Assembly (NCBI GenBank): GCA_021846985.1
Contig: JAJZVX010000003.1
Location: 186,001 to 250,000, forward strand
Source of the DNA: Acidobacteriota bacterium
GTDB lineage: Bacteria > Acidobacteriota > Terriglobia > Terriglobales > Acidobacteriaceae
Length of the DNA: 64,000 bases
Reading direction: 5' to 3'
The notes under the pieces were generated by a model. The model worked only from the letters and a program-made list of their open reading frames with translations, was not told the origin of the DNA and made no database searches. The stretch's first letter is position 1, and each line of letters starts with the position of its first letter. The position numbers and the translations under genes are program-made. This document shows positions 37,146 through 44,793 of this stretch, piece after piece.

Positions 37146-37151
37146 TATACT
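37146..37151 (+). promoter_or_regulatory. -10 box of the small secreted protein gene (TATACT)
   Basis: TATACT 35 bases before the ATG at 37187, which has a full AGGAGGT ribosome site at 37174-37180. This is one of the ordinary, leadered promoters in the window. Confidence 0.55.
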
Positions 37152-37186
37152 CCGGTACGCAGCACATGCATTCAGGAGGTACAGCG

Positions 37187-37705
37187 ATGCGCTTCAAATC
37201 CACGGGAAAGATGGCTGGGGCCCTCTTTGCGGCGGTTGCCCTGCTGGCCCTGCCGGGCACGATCATGGCTCAGAGCGGCAACACGGTGCTCAAGCCGGCC
37301 GACATGCAAAAACTTCTCCCCCAAACCGTCTACTACCACGGCCAGACGGCTACAGTTCAGGTTCGCAACTCCGGCGGCGTGAAGTTTGCCGATGGTTCTT
37401 ACGTTCTGATCGCGATGGCCGATACGAGCGGTTACTCGAGCGACATCGCCTCAAAGTACCAGGCCTACTTCATCGTGGAAGCGCCCATCAGGATCGGCGG
37501 CAAGACCCTGCCCGCCGGCGTCTATGGCGCGGGCTTTGTCGGCTCTGAGTTTGTGGTCACCGATGTCGGCGCTCACAACGTGCTCACCGTACCCCTGCAC
37601 ACCGATGCCGGCATGAAGCGGCCGACACCGCTGCAAGTGCAGGCCGCGTCCGGAGGCGGTTACCGGATCTACGGCGGCCGCAAGTATGTGACTTTCAGCC
37701 GGTAG
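37187..37705 (+). CDS. secreted protein of unknown function
   Basis: A 172-residue protein with a Sec signal (MAGALFAAVALLALPGTIMAQ) and a beta-rich mature domain (ILLPQTVYYHG-like opening, GGVKFADGSYVLIAMADTSGY, KTLPAGVYGAGFVGSEFVVTDVG, GGYRIYGGRKYVTFSR). The alternation of short strands and Gly turns suggests a single beta-sandwich or barrel. I do not recognise a named family; it resembles small exported proteins in acidobacteria. It is monocistronic and convergent with the ABC ATPase gene. Confidence 0.7.
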   Translation: MRFKSTGKMAGALFAAVALLALPGTIMAQSGNTVLKPADMQKLLPQTVYYHGQTATVQVRNSGGVKFADGSYVLIAMADTSGYSSDIASKYQAYFIVEAPIRIGGKTLPAGVYGAGFVGSEFVVTDVGAHNVLTVPLHTDAGMKRPTPLQVQAASGGGYRIYGGRKYVTFSR

Positions 37706-37733
37706 TTCCGTTACTGCTGCTCCGCGCGGCGGG

Positions 37734-38582
37734 TCAGGTCGCACCCGCCGCTGCACCGTTCACGCGCGCCAGGGGCTGGTTTCTGTCGGAGCGCAGGGTG
37801 GGCACGGCGGCCAGCAGACTCTTTGTATAAACGTGTTCCGGGTGGGTCAGCAACTGCTGACTCGCACCCGTCTCCAGAATCTCTCCTCTGCGCATCACGG
37901 CGACGCGGCTGGCCACTTTGCCCACCACGGCCAGATCATGGGAGATAAACAGCATGGCCAGCCCGTGCTGGCGCTGCAAATCCCGCAGCAACTCCAGCAC
38001 CTGCGCCTGCACGGTCACGTCCAGCGCCGTTGTCGGTTCGTCGGCAATGAGCAGGCGGGGCCGGTTGATGAGCGCCATGGCGATAAGAATTCTCTGCCTC
38101 TGGCCGCCGGAGAACTGGTGCGGATAATCGCCGTAGCGCCGCGCCGCATCCGGAATAGCCACCGCTTCGAGCGCGGCAATGGCTTTGCGCTTCGCCTCGC
38201 GGCGCGTCCAGCCGGATGCGTGCGCCTCGGCGCACTCCGCCACCTGCCGCCCAATGGTCATGACTGGATTCAGGGCCGTCATGGGCTCCTGGAAGATCAT
38301 GGTCATTTCGCGTCCGCGCAGCCTGCGAAGGGCGCTGGCCGGCTGTTTGAGCAGGTCTACGCGGGCGCCGTTTGCGCCGGAGCGCCACAGAATCTCTCCG
38401 CCAGTTTGGGCCGTTGGTCCCAGCAGACCCAGAACCGCAAGAGCGGTCACGCTTTTGCCCGAGCCCGACTCGCCCACCAGCCCCAGCACCTCGCCTTCTT
38501 CCAGGCGGAGGCTGATGCCACGCACCGCTTCGATGATTCCAAAGCACACGCGGAGGTTGCGAATCTCGATCAGCGAAGACAT
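37734..38582 (-). CDS. ABC transporter ATP-binding protein, OppD/DppD type (orphan)
   Basis: A 282-residue ATPase of the oligopeptide/nickel importer class: Walker A GESGSGKSVTAL near residue 37, Q-loop FQEPMTALNPVMTIGRQ, signature FSGGQRQRILIAMAL, Walker B LLIADEPTTALD and HDLAVV. The C-terminal oligopeptide (oligo_HPY) extension is short, ending AAVPTLRSDRNQPL. A partner OppF, permeases or binding protein are not adjacent, so it must work with subunits encoded elsewhere, or be a relic. TAGGAT six bases before the ATG suggests leaderless transcription. Confidence 0.88.
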   Translation of the reverse strand: MSSLIEIRNLRVCFGIIEAVRGISLRLEEGEVLGLVGESGSGKSVTALAVLGLLGPTAQTGGEILWRSGANGARVDLLKQPASALRRLRGREMTMIFQEPMTALNPVMTIGRQVAECAEAHASGWTRREAKRKAIAALEAVAIPDAARRYGDYPHQFSGGQRQRILIAMALINRPRLLIADEPTTALDVTVQAQVLELLRDLQRQHGLAMLFISHDLAVVGKVASRVAVMRRGEILETGASQQLLTHPEHVYTKSLLAAVPTLRSDRNQPLARVNGAAAGAT

Positions 38583-38588
38583 GCACCC

Positions 38589-38594
38589 ATCCTA
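38589..38594 (-). promoter_or_regulatory. -10 box of the ABC ATPase gene (TAGGAT)
   Basis: On the minus strand TAGGAT is followed by six bases (GGGTGC) and the ATG at 38582. Confidence 0.5.
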
Positions 38595-38846
38595 GAGCAT
38601 CGGCATGGACGCGCCAGCATGTCCGCGCTGGCCGTGGAGGGACTCGGAATGTACCGCCTGGACATTTATTTGCTACTCTCGACACAGAAATCCGCGATCC
38701 GGAGATTTCCCGGCTGAACCAGAAAGAATCGGGCGGCAAAGGAGAGGCAAGACCTGACGCGGCGTTCCTCAGAGGCTTTGACAGGCGAGCTTACCGACCG
38801 CAACCGGGCAGCCCGTCTCGGGCCGGACGAGGAGAAAGAAGAGACC

Positions 38847-40751
38847 GTGACGCGAGGCGAGTGGGTGATCGGCGCCGATCTTGGCGGCACCAAGATCGAA
38901 ATAGGGCTCATCAGCCCGGAGAACGCGATTGCCGCGCGTGTACGCATGGCCACCAACCCAGGTCTCGGGCCACAAAACGTGGTGGACCGTATCGCGCTCG
39001 AGGTGGAGAAGCTTGCGGCCCATTTGCCGCCGGGCGAGCGGATTGCGGCTCTGGGGCTGTGCAGCCCAGGGCCTGTCGATTACGAGACAGGGACACTGCT
39101 CGATCCGCCGAATCTGGCCGGGCTGCACTACTCGCCGTTGCAGAGGCTGCTCTCGGCGCGGCTGGGCATTCCGGTGCGCATTGACCACGACGCCAAGGCA
39201 GCCTGTCTGGGCGAATACCATTTTGGGGCGGGCCGGGGCGAGCGGAGCGTGACTTATGTGATTGCCGGAACAGGCGTGGGGTCGGCTACGGTGCTGCATG
39301 GCAAACTGCTCCGTGGGTTGCACAACACGGCAGGCGAGATTGGCCACTCGCCGATCGACCGCAACGGGGAGATCTGCTCCTGCGGCTCGCGGGGATGCTT
39401 TGAGACGTTCATCGGGGGCCCCTGGCTGGCGCGGCGCTACCGGAAGAAGAAACAGGAGACCAACGGGAGCGCAGAGTTGACGGCACTGGATGTTGTCAAC
39501 TCTGCATTGGCCGGAGACGAAGCGGCGCGCGAGGTGATGGACGAGGCGGGCCGGGCTCTGGGCGCGGCCGTGGCTACGCTGGCCATGGTGCTCGATGTGG
39601 ATCTGTTTGTGATTGGCGGCAGCATCTTCAAGGCTGGTGATCTTCTGTTAGAGCCGGCGCGGCGCGCCATGCCTTCGCACTGCTACCGCTCCGTGGGCTG
39701 CGGCGTGCGCATTGTGGCCACCGAACTGGGCGACGACGGTCACATTCTGGGTTGTGCGTGGATGGCTCGCGAGGCGCTGGCCGAGGAACGGAGCAGAGAC
39801 ATGGCAGCGGACACGACCGGGAAAGCCGGGTCCGGCTTGTCCGCGCAAACACGGCCCGAACAAGTTGAGGGCGTTCTCTTCAATGTGCAGCGCTTCTCCG
39901 TCCACGACGGGCCAGGGATACGAACCAACGTTTTTGTGAAGGGCTGCCCGTTGCGCTGCGCGTGGTGCTGCAATCCGGAATCGCAGCGCTTTCAGCCGGA
40001 GCTGGTCCTCTCCGCGCCGCAGTGCGTGCGGTGCGGCCAGTTTGAAGATTTTTGCCCGGATATCTGGACGCACGGCGCGGTGACGCAGGCAGAGAAGGAA
40101 AAGTTTGGCATGCGCGCGGAGGCCTGCCCGGCGGGCGCGCTGCGCTGGATGGGCGTTCGCCGCACCGCGGGCGATGTGATCGGCGAGGTGCTGCGCGACC
40201 AGCCTTTTTATGCCGATGGCGGCGGACTGACTCTGACCGGCGGCGAACCGACCGCGCAACCCGATTTTGCCGAGGCCCTGCTGCGGCTGGCCAAGGAGGC
40301 GAGCCTGACGACGGCGATGGAAACCTGCGGCCACACGCGCTGGAAAGTCTTCGAGCGCCTGCTTCCGTATCTCGACCTGGTGCTTTTTGACCTGAAGCAT
40401 CTGGATCCGGAGACGCATCGCCGCGCGACGGGAGTGGATAACGAAGTGATCCTCGCCAATCTGCGCCGCCTGGCGGAGGTGGGCGCGCCGGTGCAGGTAC
40501 GCATCCCGCTGATTCCCGGCGTGAATGCGGACGTTGAAAGCATTGGCGCGCTGGCGCGCTTTGTCGCGGGGCTCGAGGGTTTGCCGAAACAGATAAGCCT
40601 GCTGCCTTATCACACGCTGGGGATGGGCAAGTACGCTTCATTGGGGCGGCCAAACCCGCTGAACGGACGCGCCTCCATCAGCCAGGAACAACTGCGGGAA
40701 TTCAGACGGATCGTGGAAGCACACGCTCTGCAAGTATCGGTAGGCAGCTAA
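38847..40751 (+). CDS. fusion: ROK-family sugar kinase + glycyl-radical-enzyme activase (radical SAM)
   Basis: One uninterrupted frame of 634 codons. Residues ~1-317 are a complete ROK kinase: ATP motif GADLGGTKIEIGL, catalytic Asp in DHDAKAACLGEY, GTGVGSATV, and the zinc motif GEIGHSPIDRNGEICSCGSRGC. Residues ~340-634 are a glycyl-radical activase: FSVHDGPGIRTNVFVKGCPLRCAWC (radical SAM CxxxCxxC from residue 367), one auxiliary cluster CVRCGQFEDFC...EACPAG, and LTLTGGEPTAQ. It should phosphorylate a sugar and install a radical on the downstream enzyme. GTG at 38847 is the probable start, given AGGAG upstream and the early kinase motif. An in-frame ATG at 39801 with GGAG seven bases before it could give the activase alone. 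The stop overlaps the next ATG by one base. Confidence 0.85.
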   Translation: MTRGEWVIGADLGGTKIEIGLISPENAIAARVRMATNPGLGPQNVVDRIALEVEKLAAHLPPGERIAALGLCSPGPVDYETGTLLDPPNLAGLHYSPLQRLLSARLGIPVRIDHDAKAACLGEYHFGAGRGERSVTYVIAGTGVGSATVLHGKLLRGLHNTAGEIGHSPIDRNGEICSCGSRGCFETFIGGPWLARRYRKKKQETNGSAELTALDVVNSALAGDEAAREVMDEAGRALGAAVATLAMVLDVDLFVIGGSIFKAGDLLLEPARRAMPSHCYRSVGCGVRIVATELGDDGHILGCAWMAREALAEERSRDMAADTTGKAGSGLSAQTRPEQVEGVLFNVQRFSVHDGPGIRTNVFVKGCPLRCAWCCNPESQRFQPELVLSAPQCVRCGQFEDFCPDIWTHGAVTQAEKEKFGMRAEACPAGALRWMGVRRTAGDVIGEVLRDQPFYADGGGLTLTGGEPTAQPDFAEALLRLAKEASLTTAMETCGHTRWKVFERLLPYLDLVLFDLKHLDPETHRRATGVDNEVILANLRRLAEVGAPVQVRIPLIPGVNADVESIGALARFVAGLEGLPKQISLLPYHTLGMGKYASLGRPNPLNGRASISQEQLREFRRIVEAHALQVSVGS

Positions 40752-43162
40752 TGAACAGCACTCTCTTCGATTTCAAGTCGCACCCGGCTTCGGTTTTTCC
40801 GCCTGAAGAGTGGAAATCTGCGCGCTCATCAGAGCGGGCACAGCGCATCCGGCATCGCCTGCTGGATAACCAGCGGGAAATCGACATGGTTCGCGCGCGG
40901 CTGACGACGGAGTCGTATCGGCAGACGGAAGGCGAGCCGATGGCAGTGCGGCGGGCCAAGATGCTGTTGCATCTGGCGCGTTTTTCGCCCATCGCCATCC
41001 ACCCGGACGAAATGATCGTGGGCAACCGCACGCTGCTGCCGCGCATGGGCGTGATTGCGCCGGAAGGCGCGGTGGACTGGATCGACCGCGAGCTGGATAC
41101 GCTGTCTATGCGGCCGCAGGATCCCTTCCACATCACCGCGGAGCAAATTCGCGAACTGCGTGAGGAGATTTTTCCGTACTGGCGCGGCAAGACGCTGGAA
41201 GACACGGTGGAGGCGCGGCTGAGCGAAGAGATCAAGACCGCCGTGCGCGGCAAGGCCTTCAGCCTGAACCAGACCGACCACGCACAGGGGCACATTCTGC
41301 CCGACATTCCGGCGTGGCTGAGCCTCGGCGTGCGCGGGATCCGCGAAGAAGCCATCGCCGCGCGGCGGCAGAATCCGCACAGCGATGTTTTCTATGATGC
41401 CGCGCTGATTGCGCTCGATGCCGCAGCGGAGTTCATGACGCGCTATGCCCGCCTGGCCGACGAGCAGTTGCAAGCGGAGCCCGACGTCGCGCGCCGCCGC
41501 GAACTGGGCGAGATCGCGAGCGCTTGCGAATGGCTGGCCGGGCATCCCGCACGCAACTTCCGCGAGGCTCTGCAAGCCACATGGTTCCTGCTGGTTCTGC
41601 TGCAGATGGAATCGAACGCGAGCAGCTTTTCACTGGGGCGCTTTGACCAGTACATGCTGCCTTACGTGGAGCGCGATCTTGAAACCGGCGCGCTGACGCT
41701 CGGCGCTGCGCAGGAGTTGCTTGAGTACTTCTGGCTGAAGTGCAACGAGATTGTGCTGCTGCGGAGCAGTACGAGCGCACGCTACTTTGCCGGCTTTCCC
41801 ATCGGCTTCAACATCACCACGGGCGGCCAGCTTGCGGACGGCGGCGACGCGACCAACGCCATGAGCTTCATGTGCCTGAGGGCGCAGGCAGCCTTGGGCA
41901 TGACGCAGCCGAATCTCTCCATCCGCATCCATAGGAACAGCCCCCAGGACTTTCTTGAGACAGCCGCATTCGTCATCAGCCGCGGCAGCGGCATGCCGCA
42001 GGTTTTCAACGATGAGGTGATCGTCCCCGGCCAGATGGCGCGAGGCATTGTGCCGGAAGATGCCGTGAATTACGCGGTGGTGGGCTGCGTGGAGCTTTCC
42101 ACGCCGGGCAAAGCGCTGGGGTGGAGCGATGCCGCCATGTTCAACCTGGTGCGGGTTCTGGAACTGACACTGTTTGGCGGGGCCGATCCGCAGAGCGGCG
42201 CGCAGATCGGCCTGGCGCATGCGCCTCTGGGGGGGATGACCAGCTTCGACGTGCTGCAGTCGAGCTACGACGCGCAGATGCAGCACTTCGTCCGGCTGAT
42301 GATCGACGGTTGCGCCGTGGTGGAGCGCACCCATGCCGAGGTGCTGCCCTCACCGTTTTTGTCGCTGGTGGTGGAGGACTGCGTGGCGCGCGGGCTGGAT
42401 GTGACGGCCGGCGGGGCGCACTACAACTTCTCCGGCGTGCAGGGCGTGCAGGTGGCCAACGTGGCTGACAGCCTTGCGGCCGTGGAACACGCCGTCTTTG
42501 GCGAACACTGGATCGGCGGCGAGGAACTGCTCGAGGTTCTGCGCGCCAACTTCGCGGGCTACGAACTGCTGCGCCAGCGGCTGCTGAACGGCATCCCCAA
42601 GTATGGCAACGACGATGACCGCGTGGATCGCTTCGCACAGCAATGGGCGGACCGCTACAGCGAGCTTGTAGGCAGCTACCCCACGCCGCGCGGCGGAACG
42701 TTTCAGCCCGGCTTCTACACGGTTTCAGCGCATGTGCCCATGGGCGCGAATGTGGGCGCGACGCCTGACGGGCGCCGCCGCGGCGAACCGCTGGCCGATG
42801 GCGGCCTTTCGCCCAGCGCGGGCCGCGACCTGAAGGGACCGACCGCAGTGCTGAACTCGGTGAGCAAGGCGAACCTGGCGCTGGCCTCGAACGGAACACT
42901 GCTGAACATGAAGTTTCTGCCCTCGTTCTTCGATGGTGACGAGGCGCTGGCTAAGTTTGTAACGCTGCTGCGCGGCTTCAGCCGGCTGCGCATTCCCCAT
43001 GTGCAGTTCAATGTCGTGTCCGCGCAGACGCTGCGCGCGGCGCAGGACAACCCGGCGAGCTATCGCGGCCTGGTGGTGCGCGTGGCCGGCTACAGCGCGT
43101 ACTTTGTGGAGCTTGATCGCAACTTGCAGGACGAGATCATTCGCAGAACGGAATTTGCATAG
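40751..43162 (+). CDS. glycyl radical enzyme of the PFL/dehydratase family, substrate unassigned
   Basis: An 803-residue glycyl radical enzyme. The radical site is RVAGYSAYF, Gly780, 24 residues from the end; the thiyl Cys446 and the Glu448 typical of dehydratase/lyase members lie in YAVVGCVELSTPGKALGWSDA. Pyruvate formate-lyases have Cys-Cys here, so it is not a formate lyase. Glycerol, propanediol and hydroxyproline dehydratases usually read GCVEP then GWHDA; here Pro is Leu and the His is Ser, so the substrate pocket differs. No shell protein or aldehyde dehydrogenase is nearby, so it is not part of a microcompartment locus. It is translationally coupled to the kinase-activase fusion, which points to a sugar-related or polyol substrate under anoxic conditions. 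Confidence 0.88.
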   Translation: MNSTLFDFKSHPASVFPPEEWKSARSSERAQRIRHRLLDNQREIDMVRARLTTESYRQTEGEPMAVRRAKMLLHLARFSPIAIHPDEMIVGNRTLLPRMGVIAPEGAVDWIDRELDTLSMRPQDPFHITAEQIRELREEIFPYWRGKTLEDTVEARLSEEIKTAVRGKAFSLNQTDHAQGHILPDIPAWLSLGVRGIREEAIAARRQNPHSDVFYDAALIALDAAAEFMTRYARLADEQLQAEPDVARRRELGEIASACEWLAGHPARNFREALQATWFLLVLLQMESNASSFSLGRFDQYMLPYVERDLETGALTLGAAQELLEYFWLKCNEIVLLRSSTSARYFAGFPIGFNITTGGQLADGGDATNAMSFMCLRAQAALGMTQPNLSIRIHRNSPQDFLETAAFVISRGSGMPQVFNDEVIVPGQMARGIVPEDAVNYAVVGCVELSTPGKALGWSDAAMFNLVRVLELTLFGGADPQSGAQIGLAHAPLGGMTSFDVLQSSYDAQMQHFVRLMIDGCAVVERTHAEVLPSPFLSLVVEDCVARGLDVTAGGAHYNFSGVQGVQVANVADSLAAVEHAVFGEHWIGGEELLEVLRANFAGYELLRQRLLNGIPKYGNDDDRVDRFAQQWADRYSELVGSYPTPRGGTFQPGFYTVSAHVPMGANVGATPDGRRRGEPLADGGLSPSAGRDLKGPTAVLNSVSKANLALASNGTLLNMKFLPSFFDGDEALAKFVTLLRGFSRLRIPHVQFNVVSAQTLRAAQDNPASYRGLVVRVAGYSAYFVELDRNLQDEIIRRTEFA

Positions 43163-43199
43163 ACATCTCCGCCGCCGGGAAGCGGCGGAGGAGATGTCT
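43161..43199. terminator. strong hairpin between convergent GRE and htrA genes
   Basis: AGACATC and GATGTCT form the base, TCCGCCGC and GCGGCGGA the upper stem, with a three-base bulge and a six-base loop. It starts at the TAG stop of the glycyl radical enzyme gene. There is no T-run on either strand; it may serve both directions. Confidence 0.6.
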
Positions 43200-43246
43200 G
43201 GAGTGAAGGGCCGCCTCGCGGGCAAGACGGCCCCGGCTGATTGACA

Positions 43247-44764
43247 CTAGCCGTTCTGGTTGTTCAGACCGGGCCGGAGGGTCCGGTAGCTGGCGTTGCC
43301 TTTGGACCAGACGAGCATCAGCAGGTCCTGTCCGCTCTTGTTCTGGCGCACCGCGCTCGCGAACTGGCTGGCAGATTCCACTTGCCTGCGGTTGAGTTCA
43401 ACGATGACATCTCCAGGCTGGATTCCGGCTTCGTCGGCGGGGCTGGCGGGGCGCACATTCTGCACTACGACGCCGTGTAAATGATCGGGGATGTTGTCCT
43501 GCTGGCGCGCCTGGGGCGTCAGATTGCTGACCGCGAGGCCCAGTTTGCCTCCCTCTGCATTGTCGCCGTTGTCGCTGCTGGCCACTTCATTCCCGCCGTG
43601 GTAGCTGCCCACGGTCAGGTCGAACGTCTCCGGCTTGCCGTTCCGCACAATCTCGAGTGAGGCCTTGGTTCCAGGCGCCATTTCGCTCACGGCTACCTGC
43701 AGGTCGTTTCCACTGGAAACCTGCTGGCCGTTGATGCCGGTGATCACGTCACCAGTGAGCAGGCCGGCCCGGCTGGCCGGCGAGTCCGGCGTAACCTGGG
43801 CCACGATGGCGCCAGAGGCGTTCTGCAGGTCGAAGAAATGCGCGTTGGCGGGAGTGACGTCGTTGATGCTGATGCCAAGGTAGCCATGCTCGACCTTGCC
43901 GTGTTGGATGATCTGGTCCGCGCTGGCCTTGACGATCTGCGAGGGGATGGCAAAGCCGGCCCCGGCAAAGGATCCGCCGCTGGAGATGATGAAGGTGTTG
44001 ATGCCCACCAGTTCGCCCCGCGCGTCAACGAGCGGACCGCCGGAATTGCCGGGGTTGATGGCGGCGTCGGTCTGGATGTAGTTGCCCGGCTTGCGCGGAT
44101 CGTCGGAGTAGGGATTGCGGCGATGGACGGCACTGACGATGCCGCGCGTCACGGAGAACTGAAAGTAGCCAAACGGACTTCCAAAAGCGAGTACGGTTTG
44201 GCCGGGCTCGAGCCGGGTGGAGTCGCCCCAGGCGACGGTGGGAAGATTCTTCGCGTCCACCTTGAGAACGGCAAGATCGTTGAGCGTATCCACGCCAACT
44301 ACCTTCGCGTTCAGAATGCGGCGGTCATGCAGTGTGACCTTGATGTCGGTGGCGCCATTCACCACGTGATTGTTGGTCACGATGTAGCCATCAGGCGAGA
44401 TGATGATCCCGCTTCCCACCCCGTGCTCATACTCGGGTTGCTGGGGCTGCTGGAACATGGGACCGAAAAACTGCTGAAAGCCAGGCGGCAGGTTCTGCAT
44501 CTGGTTGCCGGTGGGCACGTCGCTGGTGACTTTGGAAGTGACCGAGACGTTGACAACGGCCGGAGTCACGCGCGCCGCGACCGTTTCCATGGCGTGGTCG
44601 AGTGCGGTAAGGGCGGAAACGCTGTTGTCGCTCAGGGGCGAAGCGGCGTTGACGGTGCCGTGCCCAACAAAGAGCGAAGCTCCGAGAACAAAAGCGCCGG
44701 CAACAGCCGCCGGGACAGAGAACCTGCTGACGGTTGATACTAATTTCTTAGTTGATTGAAGCAT
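43247..44764 (-). CDS. DegP/HtrA-type periplasmic serine protease with two PDZ domains
   Basis: A 505-residue Do-family protease/chaperone for misfolded envelope proteins. It has an N-terminal export signal/anchor (FSVPAAVAGAFVLGASLFVG), the trypsin-like domain with His in NNHVVNG near residue 134, Asp in LNDLAVLKVD near residue 163 and Ser in NPGNSGGPLVD near residue 240, and two PDZ domains (about 290-385 and 405-495, PASPADEAGIQPGDVIVELN). AGGAGGT nine bases before the ATG is an excellent ribosome site. It lies 29 bases downstream of blaR1, and its codons 5-9 contain an inverted repeat almost identical to that upstream of blaI. Confidence 0.93.
   Translation of the reverse strand: MLQSTKKLVSTVSRFSVPAAVAGAFVLGASLFVGHGTVNAASPLSDNSVSALTALDHAMETVAARVTPAVVNVSVTSKVTSDVPTGNQMQNLPPGFQQFFGPMFQQPQQPEYEHGVGSGIIISPDGYIVTNNHVVNGATDIKVTLHDRRILNAKVVGVDTLNDLAVLKVDAKNLPTVAWGDSTRLEPGQTVLAFGSPFGYFQFSVTRGIVSAVHRRNPYSDDPRKPGNYIQTDAAINPGNSGGPLVDARGELVGINTFIISSGGSFAGAGFAIPSQIVKASADQIIQHGKVEHGYLGISINDVTPANAHFFDLQNASGAIVAQVTPDSPASRAGLLTGDVITGINGQQVSSGNDLQVAVSEMAPGTKASLEIVRNGKPETFDLTVGSYHGGNEVASSDNGDNAEGGKLGLAVSNLTPQARQQDNIPDHLHGVVVQNVRPASPADEAGIQPGDVIVELNRRQVESASQFASAVRQNKSGQDLLMLVWSKGNASYRTLRPGLNNQNG
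44739..44752. promoter_or_regulatory. candidate BlaI operator inside the start of htrA
   Basis: On the minus strand ACTAAGAAATTAGT, a perfect ACTAA-N4-TTAGT inverted repeat, beginning twelve bases after the A of the htrA start codon. It matches the repeat upstream of blaI at 13 of 14 positions, so the same repressor probably binds both. Confidence 0.65.
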
Positions 44765-44793
44765 GAATCCATACCTCCTGGTTGAGACTGCGG

